Shown here in pieces: positions 15,120 to 23,245 of a DNA stretch of 43,571 nt (the first letter of the stretch is position 1; every line of letters starts with the position of its first letter). The notes under the pieces were generated by a model. That model did no database searches and was not told the origin of the DNA. It saw nothing but the letters and a program-made list of their open reading frames with translations. The position numbers were made by a program, and so were the translations under genes. The stretch covers positions 1-43,571 of the forward strand of contig WFNH01000049.1 of NCBI GenBank assembly GCA_015488685.1. Reading direction: 5' to 3'. This DNA comes from Marinosulfonomonas sp. Lineage in GTDB: Bacteria > Pseudomonadota > Alphaproteobacteria > Rhodobacterales > Rhodobacteraceae.

Positions 15120-16205
15120 ATGAGCAACGAAAAAGCAGCCACACCCAGACCAGCAGACGAGGTAGGTGTACCGGACCACCACCAGTACATGCACCCCGTG
15201 TTGGAAAAGAACCACGGCAACTGGGCCTATCACGATCGCCCCCGCGCCGGTGTTCTGCGCCATGTATCCAAATCGGGCGACGAAATCTTTACCGTTCGTG
15301 CCGGTACCCAGCGCCAGATGGATGTTTTCACCATCCGCAAGTTGTGCGATATCGGCGACGAATTTGCCGACGGCCACATCCGTTTTACCACCCGCTCCAA
15401 CATCGAATTTATGATGTCGGACGAAGCCAAGGTTCAGCCGCTGATCGACAAGCTGGGCGAAGAGGGTTTTCCTGTGGGCGGAACCGGCGCTTCTGTATCG
15501 ATGATCAGCCACACGCAAGGTTGGTTGCATTGCGATATTCCGGGCACCGATGCGTCCGGTGTTGTGAAGGGTCTGATGGACATGCTTCACGAGGAATTCA
15601 TTCAGGAAAAGATGCCGAACCGTGTGCGCATCACCACATCCTGTTGCCAGATCAACTGTGGTGGTCAGGGTGATATCGCTGTGAACGTGCAATACACCAA
15701 ACCACCCAAGATCAACCACGATCTGGTGGCCAATGTTTGCGAACGCCCTGCCGTTGTGGCCCGTTGCCCTGTGGCGGCAATCCGCCCCGCAATGGTGGAC
15801 GGCAAGCCGACGCTGGAAATCGACGAAAAGAAATGCGTTTGCTGTGGTGCCTGCTATCCGCCATGCCCTCCGATGCAGATCAACGGCGACGATTCCACCA
15901 AGATTGCGATCTGGGTGGGCGGCAAGCACTCGAACGCGCGCTCCAAGCCGACGTTCCACAAGCTGGCCGTCGCCAACCTGCCCAACAACGCGCCGCATTG
16001 GCCCGAGGTGAACGCTGTCGTCAAGCGTATCATCAAAGCCTACAAGAAAGATGCCAAGCATTGGGAACGTATGGGCGAATGGATCGAACGTATCGGTTGG
16101 AACCGGTTCTTTGAAATGACCGAACTGGCCTTTACCAAACACCACCTGGATACATGGACCGGCGCACGCAAATCCATGAACCAGTCGGCCCACATCCACT
16201 TCTAA
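15120..16205 (+). CDS. dsrB: Dissimilatory sulfite reductase beta subunit
   Basis: The 361-residue beta subunit, partner of DsrA in the alpha2beta2 enzyme; in the family this subunit contributes the cluster of the active siroheme site. Ligands Cys138 (WLHCDI) and Cys175, Cys176, Cys180 (SCCQINC) match the known one-plus-CCxxxC pattern. The ferredoxin domain has Cys239, Cys242, Cys245 and Cys249 (KCVCCGACYPPCP). The start at 15120 follows agggagaaga; an upstream in-frame ATG at 15096 lacks such a site. The 75-bp gap after dsrA carries ccgccccttggcgggg (15082-15097), a short hairpin. Confidence 0.97.
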   Translation: MSNEKAATPRPADEVGVPDHHQYMHPVLEKNHGNWAYHDRPRAGVLRHVSKSGDEIFTVRAGTQRQMDVFTIRKLCDIGDEFADGHIRFTTRSNIEFMMSDEAKVQPLIDKLGEEGFPVGGTGASVSMISHTQGWLHCDIPGTDASGVVKGLMDMLHEEFIQEKMPNRVRITTSCCQINCGGQGDIAVNVQYTKPPKINHDLVANVCERPAVVARCPVAAIRPAMVDGKPTLEIDEKKCVCCGACYPPCPPMQINGDDSTKIAIWVGGKHSNARSKPTFHKLAVANLPNNAPHWPEVNAVVKRIIKAYKKDAKHWERMGEWIERIGWNRFFEMTELAFTKHHLDTWTGARKSMNQSAHIHF

Positions 16206-16217
16206 GGAGCGATCAAC

Positions 16218-16610
16218 GTGAAATTCGGAGTCGTTGTAAGCGAAGGCCCCTATACGCACCAAGCGTCTGATACGGCCTATCATTTCGTCACCGCTGCACT
16301 TGCGGCGGGGCACGAGGTTCCGCGTGTGTTTTTCTATCACGACGGGGTTAACGTGGGCACGCGCCTGTCGATCCCGCCACAGGATGAACGCAATATCCAG
16401 CAGCAGTGGTCCGCATTGGCCAAAGAGCACGGCACGGATCTGGTGATTTGTATCGCTGCGGCCCAACGCCGTGGCCTGCTGGATAAAAACGAAGCAGAGC
16501 GTCAGGGCAAGGATGCCGACAATATTGCCGAGGGGTTCCGGATTTCCGGCCTTGGGCAATTGATTGAAATGGCCATCGACGCTGATCGTCTGATGACTTT
16601 CGGGGACTAG
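16218..16610 (+). CDS. dsrE: DsrE sulfurtransferase subunit
   Basis: A 130-residue DsrE, a subunit of the cytoplasmic DsrE2F2H2 complex that carries sulfur from TusA to DsrC. The catalytic cysteine is Cys78 in DLVICIAAAQRRG, the same number as in Allochromatium DsrE. The start is a GTG at 16218 with aaggagc 8 bp upstream. The gene begins 12 bp after dsrB. The presence of this gene with dsrF and dsrH is diagnostic of sulfur oxidation rather than sulfate reduction. Confidence 0.95.
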   Translation: MKFGVVVSEGPYTHQASDTAYHFVTAALAAGHEVPRVFFYHDGVNVGTRLSIPPQDERNIQQQWSALAKEHGTDLVICIAAAQRRGLLDKNEAERQGKDADNIAEGFRISGLGQLIEMAIDADRLMTFGD

Positions 16611-16619
16611 GGGGAAAAC

Positions 16620-17030
16620 ATGGAAGATGGTGTTAAAAAATTCCTCTATGTAAATCGCAAAGCGCCTTATGGCACGATTTACGCACTGGAAGCTCTGGAA
16701 GTTGTGCTGATTGGCGCGGCTTTCGATCAGGATGTCAGCCTTGCGTTTCTGGATGACGGTGTGTTCCAGCTGACCAAGGGGCAGGACACAAAGGAAATCG
16801 GTGTTAAAAACTTTTCACCGACGTTCCGTGCTTTGGGCGATTACGAGGTCACAAAGCTGTATGTCGAAAAGGAATCGCTGGACGAACGCGGCCTGACTGC
16901 TGACGACTTGCAGGATATCACATATGAAGATGAGGATGACGATTGGGCCGAGAAGCCTTCGATTCTAATCGTCAGCCGGTCCGAAATGGCCGATGTGATG
17001 GCCGGTCAAGACGTAATTCTTAGCTTTTAA
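16620..17030 (+). CDS. dsrF: DsrF subunit of the DsrEFH complex
   Basis: A 136-residue member of the DsrE/F-like fold and structural subunit of DsrEFH. It has the family opening KKFLYVNRKAPYGTIYALEALEV and a long acidic segment near 100-108 (YEDEDDD). It contains no cysteine at all, in line with the view that DsrE and not DsrF does the sulfur chemistry. It starts 9 bp after dsrE with ggggaaa as ribosome binding site. Confidence 0.93.
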   Translation: MEDGVKKFLYVNRKAPYGTIYALEALEVVLIGAAFDQDVSLAFLDDGVFQLTKGQDTKEIGVKNFSPTFRALGDYEVTKLYVEKESLDERGLTADDLQDITYEDEDDDWAEKPSILIVSRSEMADVMAGQDVILSF

Positions 17031-17040
17031 GGGGGTAGAT

Positions 17041-17349
17041 ATGGCTACTTTACACACAGTTAACAAATCCCCTTTCGCAACGCAGTCATTGCTAAGCTGT
17101 CTGGGGCACGCAAAAGCGGGCGATACCGTTCTGCTGATCGAAGATGGCGTTTACGGCGCGGCTGGTGGGACGGGCTTGGCCGATGCGGTTGCGGGTTTGG
17201 GCGGGGCGGTGACGCTGGCCGTTCTGGCACCGGACCTGAAAGCGCGAGGAATAGACGAGGGACGTCTGATGGACGGGGTAAAAACCGTCGATTACGCCGG
17301 ATTTGTGGACCTTGCGGCATCGCATGACCGAACACAGGCCTGGCTCTGA
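17041..17349 (+). CDS. dsrH: DsrH subunit of the DsrEFH complex
   Basis: A 102-residue protein, exactly the common DsrH/TusB length. The N-terminus HTVNKSPF and the motif SLLSCLGHAKAGDTVLLIEDGVY include Cys20, the residue conserved in DsrH. It completes the DsrEFH hexamer. The start is preceded by agggggtag. A 41-bp AT-rich gap separates it from dsrC. Confidence 0.95.
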   Translation: MATLHTVNKSPFATQSLLSCLGHAKAGDTVLLIEDGVYGAAGGTGLADAVAGLGGAVTLAVLAPDLKARGIDEGRLMDGVKTVDYAGFVDLAASHDRTQAWL

Positions 17350-17390
17350 ATTAACACTTATTACGAACACTTTTACCGAAGGGAACTAAC

Positions 17391-17723
17391 ATGTCTTACG
17401 AAGTAGACGGACAAGAAATCGCAACTGACGAAGAAGGCTACATCACCAATCTGGCCGATTGGACACCGGAATTGGCCGAAGTTATCGCCAAAGCTGAAGA
17501 TGTCGAAATGACAGACGAACATTGGGCTGTTGTGAACTTCTTGCGTGATTACTACGAAGAATACCAGATCGCACCGGCTGTGCGGGTTCTGATCAAGGCG
17601 ATCAAGAAATCCATGGGCCCCGAAGTTGGTAACAACAAATACATGTATGAGCTGTTCCCGTATGGGCCAGCCAAACAAGCCTGTAAAATTGCAGGCCTGC
17701 CCAAGCCAACCGGCTGCGTATAA
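17391..17723 (+). CDS. dsrC: DsrC sulfur carrier protein
   Basis: A 110-residue DsrC/TusE-family protein with the flexible C-terminal arm. The two working cysteines are Cys98 (QACKIAGLP) and the penultimate Cys109 (TGCV), ten residues apart, as in true DsrC. TusE has only the last one. DsrC accepts sulfur from DsrE, presents it as a persulfide to DsrAB, and the resulting trisulfide or disulfide is handled by DsrMKJOP. The ribosome binding site is gaaggga. The gene is followed by a strong hairpin, which may keep its mRNA level above that of the membrane genes. Confidence 0.97.
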   Translation: MSYEVDGQEIATDEEGYITNLADWTPELAEVIAKAEDVEMTDEHWAVVNFLRDYYEEYQIAPAVRVLIKAIKKSMGPEVGNNKYMYELFPYGPAKQACKIAGLPKPTGCV

Positions 17724-17734
17724 AAACGATCTAA

Positions 17735-17766
17735 CCCCCCGAAATAAAAACAATAAATTCGGGGGG
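17735..17766 (+). promoter_or_regulatory. Hairpin between dsrC and dsrM
   Basis: The arms ccccccgaa (17735-17743) and ttcgggggg (17758-17766) pair over 9 bp with a 14-base A-rich loop. No T tract follows, so it is more likely a processing or mRNA-stabilising element, or a weak attenuator, than a full terminator. Its right arm is part of the 14-mer aaattcggggggca (17755-17768), which also occurs in the dsrA leader at 13695-13708. Confidence 0.55.
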
Positions 17767-17788
17767 CACACGTCTGGGAGGACTCCAA

Positions 17789-18547
17789 GTGTTGTCAACG
17801 CTTTATGCAGTGCTGTTCTATGTCGCGACGATTATCCTGGTCGTCGGCACGGGGATGAAAGTGGCAAGATATGCCCGCACCCCGGCACCGCTGAAAATTC
17901 CGGTTTCGCCAGCGCCACGCACCAAACGGGGTGTCTGGTTCAGAATGTTCCGTGAGGTGGCTTTCTTCCAGAGCCTGTTCAAATCCAACAGATGGATATG
18001 GATTTTTGCCGTATTGTTCCATTTCGGCATGTTGTTGGTACTACTGCGCCACTTGCGTTATTTTACCCAGCCTGTCTGGTGGTGGGTCGACCTGATCCAG
18101 CCAATCGGCGTTTATGCATCGTTTGCGATGCTGGCCGGCCTTGGCGGTTTGCTGCTGCGCCGCATCGTCGTGCCACGTATCCGCTATATCTCGAACCCGT
18201 CCGATTATCTGATGCTGGCCCTGTTTCTGGGGATCGTTTTAAGCGGGATGAGTATGAAATTCCTGATGCCGGTCGATATTTTGGGAGTCAAACAGTTCTT
18301 TCTGGGCCTGATGCGGTTCCAGATCAATGAATTGCCTACCCAGCCCGGCGTTCTGATACATCTGGCACTGGTGGCTACCCTGATGATTATCTTCCCGATC
18401 TCCAAACTGCTGCACGCACCGGGTGTTTTCTTTGCCCCGTCGCGCACACAGGTCGATAACGCCCGCAAATTCCGGCATCTGTCGGCATGGGCCAAACAGC
18501 TGCCGCCGCTTCCCGAAGGCATACCGGAACCCGAGGAGGGCAAATAA
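17789..18547 (+). CDS. dsrM: DsrM membrane cytochrome b subunit
   Basis: A 252-residue membrane protein of the NarI/HmeC type with about five helices (LYAVLFYVATIILVVGTG at the N-terminus, WIFAVLFHFGMLLVLL, ASFAMLAGLGGLLL, LMLALFLGIVLSGM and LIHLALVATLMIIFPI). Histidines in the helix around FHFGMLL and LIHLALV are candidate heme b ligands. DsrM is the quinone-interacting subunit of DsrMKJOP. The start is a GTG with gggagga ahead of it. The stop codon overlaps the dsrK start by one base (TAATG), which suggests coupled translation. Confidence 0.93.
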   Translation: MLSTLYAVLFYVATIILVVGTGMKVARYARTPAPLKIPVSPAPRTKRGVWFRMFREVAFFQSLFKSNRWIWIFAVLFHFGMLLVLLRHLRYFTQPVWWWVDLIQPIGVYASFAMLAGLGGLLLRRIVVPRIRYISNPSDYLMLALFLGIVLSGMSMKFLMPVDILGVKQFFLGLMRFQINELPTQPGVLIHLALVATLMIIFPISKLLHAPGVFFAPSRTQVDNARKFRHLSAWAKQLPPLPEGIPEPEEGK

Positions 18548-20106
18548 TGGCACCTCTTGATAAAAAAGAAGAATATGGCGCCTTTGATAATGTCGACGAG
18601 GTGTTCAAAATCCCGACCCTTGAATGTGGCGCGATGGCGGATACCCACACATTCGAGGCCGCCCCCGAGCATAACGAAGCCCTGCATTTCCCCGGTGAAC
18701 TGCTGGACAACTGGCAAGAGGTCGCCATCGCCAAAATGGGCGAGTTGGCCAAAACAAACCGCGCCTTTCAGGTCTATCTGGATGCTTGCGTGAAATGTGG
18801 CGCGTGCACCGACAAATGCCATTACTTTATTGGCACGGGGGATCCGAAAAACATGCCGGTCGCACGGCAGGATTTGCTGCGCTCGGTTTATCGCCGCTAC
18901 TACACATTCGCGGGTAAATATTTTCCCTGGCTGGTGGGCGCACGCGATCTGACCAAAGAAGTGCTGGATGAATGGTACACCTATTACCACCAGTGTTCGC
19001 AGTGTCGCCGCTGTTCGGTTGCCTGCCCCTATGGCATTGATACCGCCGAAATTTCCATGGCGGCGCGGGAAATAATGGACAGCGTTGGCGTGGGGCAGAA
19101 ATACTGCAACGAAATCATCGCCAAGCTAAAGAAAACCGGCAACAATCTGGGACTGAACCCAAAGGCCCTGCGCGCTACATTGGAAGATCTGGAGGAGGAT
19201 CTGGAGGACGAAACCGGCATCGAGGTAAAATTGCCGCTGGATGTGAAGGGCGCGGATATTCTGCTGATCACCCCTTCTGCCGATTTCTTTGCCGAACCGC
19301 ATATCGACGGGTTACTGGGATACGCCAAAGTGTTCCACGCTGCGGGCGTCAGCTGGACGATGAGCTCTTATGCCTCCGAGGCGGCGAATTTCGGGATGTT
19401 TATCGGATCGTACGAAAATATGCGCGAAGTATCGTGGCGCATCCGTCAGGCGGCCAAGGATCTGGGCGTGAAGCGGATTATCTTTGGTGAATGTGGCCAT
19501 GCGTGGCGGGTTGGATATTCCTTCCTGAACACACTGGCCGGCCCGTTCGATTTTCTGGACCAAAACTATCCGATCCCCCAGCACATCATGGAATTCACCA
19601 GCGATGCGATTGATGATGGCATCCTGAAAATCGACAAATCCAAAAACGATGAATTTATCATGACCTATCATGATAGCTGTAATGTTGCGCGCGGCTCGGC
19701 GATGGGACGCAAAGAGGGCGGGCAGTTTGATCTACCCCGCAAAGTGCTGAAAGCCGTGTGCAACCATTTCTACGATATGGATCAGGATACCATCCGCGAA
19801 AACACATTCTGTTGTGGCGGTGGTGGCGGTCTGTTGACCGATGATCTGATGGATTTGCGCATCAAGGGCGCCAAACCACGCATGACGGCGTTGCAACAGG
19901 TAACCACGGATCACGGCGTTAACAAAATGGCGGCGATTTGTGCCATTTGCAAAACCCAGTTTTCCAAGGTGATGCCGAAATATGGCTATGAAATGGATGA
20001 TATCATGTCGGTGCACCAACTGGTCGCCAACGCCGTCATTCTGGACGGACAAGACGCAGAAGAAGAGCAAGAAGCGCCGGAAGCGGCCGCAGAGGAGGAG
20101 AAATAA
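18547..20106 (+). CDS. dsrK: DsrK heterodisulfide-reductase-like subunit
   Basis: A 519-residue iron-sulfur protein related to HdrD. Two 4Fe-4S clusters are bound by Cys81/84/87/91 (CVKCGACTDKC) and Cys150/153/156/160 (CSQCRRCSVAC). The C-terminal half has HdrD-like cysteine motifs, HDSCNVARG, TFCCGGGGGLL and AICAICKTQF, which form the special catalytic cluster thought to act on the DsrC disulfide or trisulfide. It is cytoplasmic and membrane-attached through DsrM. The tail is very acidic (QDAEEEQEAPEAAAEEEK). The start is fixed by the one-base overlap with dsrM. Confidence 0.95.
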   Translation: MAPLDKKEEYGAFDNVDEVFKIPTLECGAMADTHTFEAAPEHNEALHFPGELLDNWQEVAIAKMGELAKTNRAFQVYLDACVKCGACTDKCHYFIGTGDPKNMPVARQDLLRSVYRRYYTFAGKYFPWLVGARDLTKEVLDEWYTYYHQCSQCRRCSVACPYGIDTAEISMAAREIMDSVGVGQKYCNEIIAKLKKTGNNLGLNPKALRATLEDLEEDLEDETGIEVKLPLDVKGADILLITPSADFFAEPHIDGLLGYAKVFHAAGVSWTMSSYASEAANFGMFIGSYENMREVSWRIRQAAKDLGVKRIIFGECGHAWRVGYSFLNTLAGPFDFLDQNYPIPQHIMEFTSDAIDDGILKIDKSKNDEFIMTYHDSCNVARGSAMGRKEGGQFDLPRKVLKAVCNHFYDMDQDTIRENTFCCGGGGGLLTDDLMDLRIKGAKPRMTALQQVTTDHGVNKMAAICAICKTQFSKVMPKYGYEMDDIMSVHQLVANAVILDGQDAEEEQEAPEAAAEEEK

Positions 20107-20107
20107 G

Positions 20108-22033
20108 ATGGACGGTCAACATAACACCTACCGACGCTTTGAAGAGGGTGAAACGCCTGACGATTGGGACCTCGAAGAGAAAATCTTTACGCAGGATAAA
20201 TCCTATAAGTGTCCGACTTATATCAACAAAACGCCCCCGTGCCAGGGCAGCTGCCCCTCGGGTCACGAAATTCGTGGCTGGCTGGCGATTGCGCGTGGTA
20301 TGGACAAACCCGTGGATGAGGACATGGCGTGGCAGGAATATGCGTTTGAGCGCATGGTTGAAGCCAACCCTTTTCCTGCCACGATGGGCCGCGTTTGCCC
20401 CGCCCCCTGCGAGGCAGGCTGTAACCGCAACGAAGTAGACGATTACGTCGGCATCAATGCGGTAGAGCAATATGTTGGCGACTGGGCCAATGAAAACGAC
20501 ATCAAAGCCCCCGAAGCGGGTGCCGACACCGGCCGCAAGATTGCGGTGATCGGTGGCGGGCCGGCCGGTCTGGCGGCTGCGTTCTTTTTGCGCAAGGATG
20601 GCCATTCGGTCACTTTGTTCGAAGAACATGACAAACTGGGTGGCATGATGCGTTACGGTATTCCGGGCTACCGGACTCCGCGCGATATGCTGGACAAGGA
20701 AATCGGTCGCATCACCGCGATGGGCGTCGACATCCGTTGCAACACCCGTGTCGGCACCGATGTTTCGGTGGACGAACTGGAAAAAGCATTTGATGCCATC
20801 TTCTGGGCAATGGGCGCACAAAAGGGTCGTGGTCTGCCGCTGGAAGGGTGGGACGAAACCGAAAACTGTATCAACGGCGTCGAATTTCTGGATGCGTTCA
20901 ACCAGGGCTATGTTCTGGGCACCGCGAAAAAGGTGATCGTGGTTGGCGGTGGCGACACCTCGATCGACGTTGCCTCGATTGCGCGCCGTCTGGGCAACAT
21001 CACCGAAGTGAAGGGCGAAGCGCCCAGCGATTTCACCGGCCACGATGTGGCGGGCGCGATTGTGCGTGACGGGATGCAGGCCACCCTGACATCGCTGTTC
21101 CCGATTGACCAGATGACGGCGGCTGAACACGAGCGCGAAGATGCGCTGCGCGAAGGCGTGGACATCAAAGGCTCTGTGATGCCGCTGGAAATCATCAAGG
21201 GGGCCGATGGGCGCGCCAAGGGCCTGAAGATGTGCGAATGCACCATGAAGGGCAATGTTCCGCAGCCGATTGAGGGCACCGAGTTCGAGATCGAAGCTGA
21301 TATCATTATTTCCGCCATTGGCCAGTTCGGTGATTTCACCGGCATGGAAGATCTGGACAATGGCCGCGGCGCGATCGACATCGACAAAGGCACCTATGCC
21401 GTTAAAGGTCGCAAAAAGCATTTCGCCGGTGGCGATGTTCTGCAGCCACATCTGCTGACCACGGCGATTGGCCATGGCCGCATTGCTGCGGAAGCGATCA
21501 CTGATTTTCTGGATGATGGCGAAGTCGAAAAACGCCCGCCGGTGGATGTGGCCCATTTCGACTTGCTGGAAGAGTTGAAACAGCGCGGCCATGCGCCGTC
21601 GGCTTATGACCATATCCAGAAAAGCGGCACGGATCAGGCTGATTATGCAGTACATAATTACGAGGACCGCTCGGAATCACAAATCATCAAGCATACCGAA
21701 CTGTTCAAAGGCCACTTTGATTTTGTGCCACGCGAAAAGCGGGATGAAAAGCATATATCGGCGGACGAGGTTTTGGGCAACTTTGAAGAACGTATCATCG
21801 CCTATTCCGAAGAACAGGCCCAGAAAGAGGGCGAGCGCTGCATGTCCTGTGGTATGTGTTTCGAGTGCGACAACTGTGTGATCTATTGCCCGCAGGATGC
21901 GATTTTCCGGGTCAAGAAATCGGACCGCACAGTCGGGCGTTATGTCGATACCGATTATACCAAATGCATCGGGTGCCACATCTGTCAGGATGTTTGCCCG
22001 ACCGGTTACATCAAAATGGGTCTTGGAGCATAG
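20108..22033 (+). CDS. dsrL: DsrL iron-sulfur flavoprotein
   Basis: A 641-residue protein related to the small subunit of glutamate synthase. N-terminal cysteines 35, 45, 49, 97, 101 and 105 (PPCQGSCPSGH, VCPAPCEAGC) serve an iron-sulfur site. The FAD fold is IGGGPAGLAAAF at about 148-159, a second nucleotide fold is VVGGGDTSIDVA near 278-289, and a C-terminal two-cluster ferredoxin has CMSCGMCFECDNC and CIGCHICQDVC. DsrL passes electrons from DsrAB to NAD(P)+ during sulfur oxidation and is a marker of that direction. The ATG at 20108 is one base after the dsrK stop, with gaggagaaa upstream. Confidence 0.95.
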   Translation: MDGQHNTYRRFEEGETPDDWDLEEKIFTQDKSYKCPTYINKTPPCQGSCPSGHEIRGWLAIARGMDKPVDEDMAWQEYAFERMVEANPFPATMGRVCPAPCEAGCNRNEVDDYVGINAVEQYVGDWANENDIKAPEAGADTGRKIAVIGGGPAGLAAAFFLRKDGHSVTLFEEHDKLGGMMRYGIPGYRTPRDMLDKEIGRITAMGVDIRCNTRVGTDVSVDELEKAFDAIFWAMGAQKGRGLPLEGWDETENCINGVEFLDAFNQGYVLGTAKKVIVVGGGDTSIDVASIARRLGNITEVKGEAPSDFTGHDVAGAIVRDGMQATLTSLFPIDQMTAAEHEREDALREGVDIKGSVMPLEIIKGADGRAKGLKMCECTMKGNVPQPIEGTEFEIEADIIISAIGQFGDFTGMEDLDNGRGAIDIDKGTYAVKGRKKHFAGGDVLQPHLLTTAIGHGRIAAEAITDFLDDGEVEKRPPVDVAHFDLLEELKQRGHAPSAYDHIQKSGTDQADYAVHNYEDRSESQIIKHTELFKGHFDFVPREKRDEKHISADEVLGNFEERIIAYSEEQAQKEGERCMSCGMCFECDNCVIYCPQDAIFRVKKSDRTVGRYVDTDYTKCIGCHICQDVCPTGYIKMGLGA

Positions 22034-22035
22034 GT

Positions 22036-22473
22036 ATGAAGCGGCTGGTTACAACCTTGCTGGTCTTGATCGGGCTGTCCACGGGCGCGGCGATGGCGGG
22101 GTCCACATATCCCGATATCCCCAAAGCCGTGGGTGCCCCGCACCCCGAAGGCAATGATTACATGCGGCTCAATCATATGCGATTGCTGCGGCACGATCGA
22201 AACCTGACGGTGCACGACGGGGACCGGTCGATCAAATATTCCATCAAGGAATGTGTCGCCTGCCATGCGGTAATGGGGCCGGATGCATTGCCAATATCGG
22301 TTCAGGAAAAGGGCCATTTCTGCCGCAACTGCCATGAATTTGCCGCTGTGAAAATCGATTGTTTCCAGTGCCATAACTCGAAACCCGAAGACGGGTTCAT
22401 TGATTTGTTAAAGCAGAATCCGCCCGCCACCGATGATGAAATTCAAGCCTATCTGGATGGGATGTCGCAATGA
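22036..22473 (+). CDS. dsrJ: DsrJ periplasmic triheme cytochrome c
   Basis: A 145-residue protein with a Sec-type N-terminal segment (KRLVTTLLVLIGLSTGAAMAG) that may stay as an anchor. Three CxxCH heme sites start at Cys73 (CVACH), Cys96 (CRNCH) and Cys109 (CFQCH). It is the periplasmic cytochrome of DsrMKJOP. The six heme-binding cysteines are the only ones in the protein. The unusual His/Cys-ligated heme described for Allochromatium DsrJ therefore has no spare cysteine here. The start is two bases after the dsrL stop and the stop overlaps dsrO (ATGA). Confidence 0.93.
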   Translation: MKRLVTTLLVLIGLSTGAAMAGSTYPDIPKAVGAPHPEGNDYMRLNHMRLLRHDRNLTVHDGDRSIKYSIKECVACHAVMGPDALPISVQEKGHFCRNCHEFAAVKIDCFQCHNSKPEDGFIDLLKQNPPATDDEIQAYLDGMSQ

Positions 22474-23228
22474 AGCTACCTGCATTGAACAACAAATCCG
22501 AACGGCCCGCCGAACTGAACCGGCGCGAGTTTTTCAAAAGCGGTGCTGCGGTGGCCTCGGTGACGCTGGCCCCTGGCGTGACGCTGATGGCCTTTGGCGG
22601 CGAAGCCAGTGCTAATGCCGATCCGGGCAAACGCTGGGGCATGTTGATCGACGTGAACAAATGTTCCACCGATTGTAATGCCTGCGTGACCGCCTGTTCA
22701 GAGGAAAACGGCTGGAAGCTGGACGGCAACCCCGAAACCGACCCCCAGTGGATTCGCAAGATCGACCTGAAGCACAAGGAAACCGGCCGCGAGGCATCCT
22801 TGCCAATGATGTGCCAGCATTGCGAAACCCCGCCCTGCGTTGACGTTTGCCCCACCGGTGCATCGTTCAAGCGGGTGGACGGTATTGTGCTGGTCGACAA
22901 ACATATCTGCATCGGTTGTCGCTATTGCATGATGGCCTGTCCGTTCAAGGCGCGCAGCTTTGTGCATGAAGAGATCGAAGATCAGAAATCCAATGCCCCG
23001 CGTGGTAAGGGCACCGTCGAAAGCTGCACCCTGTGTGTGCATCGTGTGGATGCGGGGCGGGTTCCGGCCTGTGTCGAATCCTGTTCGGCCACGGGCAACG
23101 GCGCGATGATGTTTGGTGATCTGAATGACCCGAACAGCGAGATTGCCCAAGCACTGAAAAATTATCCCTCGATGGGCCTGCGTGACGATCTGCGGGTTAA
23201 CCCTGGCGTTCGATACACGAACCTGTAG
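22470..23228 (+). CDS. dsrO: DsrO periplasmic iron-sulfur protein
   Basis: A 252-residue ferredoxin-like protein with a Tat signal (NRREFFKSG at 17-25 before a hydrophobic stretch), so it is exported folded. Sixteen cysteines fit four 4Fe-4S clusters: Cys65/69/72/76, Cys115/118/123/127, Cys147/150/153/157 and Cys186/189/201/205. It links DsrJ and the membrane subunit DsrP. The family is that of DmsB/NrfC/HmeA electron carriers. Translation is coupled to dsrJ by a 4-bp overlap. Confidence 0.95.
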   Translation: MKLPALNNKSERPAELNRREFFKSGAAVASVTLAPGVTLMAFGGEASANADPGKRWGMLIDVNKCSTDCNACVTACSEENGWKLDGNPETDPQWIRKIDLKHKETGREASLPMMCQHCETPPCVDVCPTGASFKRVDGIVLVDKHICIGCRYCMMACPFKARSFVHEEIEDQKSNAPRGKGTVESCTLCVHRVDAGRVPACVESCSATGNGAMMFGDLNDPNSEIAQALKNYPSMGLRDDLRVNPGVRYTNL

Positions 23229-23245
23229 TGGATGGAGACTGAATA

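Noticed and set aside
14376-16559. A 727-codon open frame on the minus strand across dsrA, dsrB and dsrE
   Set aside because: It is antisense to three genes with full cysteine motifs; its product is low-complexity His/Val/Gly-rich with no family features. Long antisense frames are common in GC-rich coding DNA.
20036-21655. A 539-codon minus-strand frame across dsrL
   Set aside because: Antisense to a well-supported dsrL with flavin and iron-sulfur motifs; no recognisable domain.
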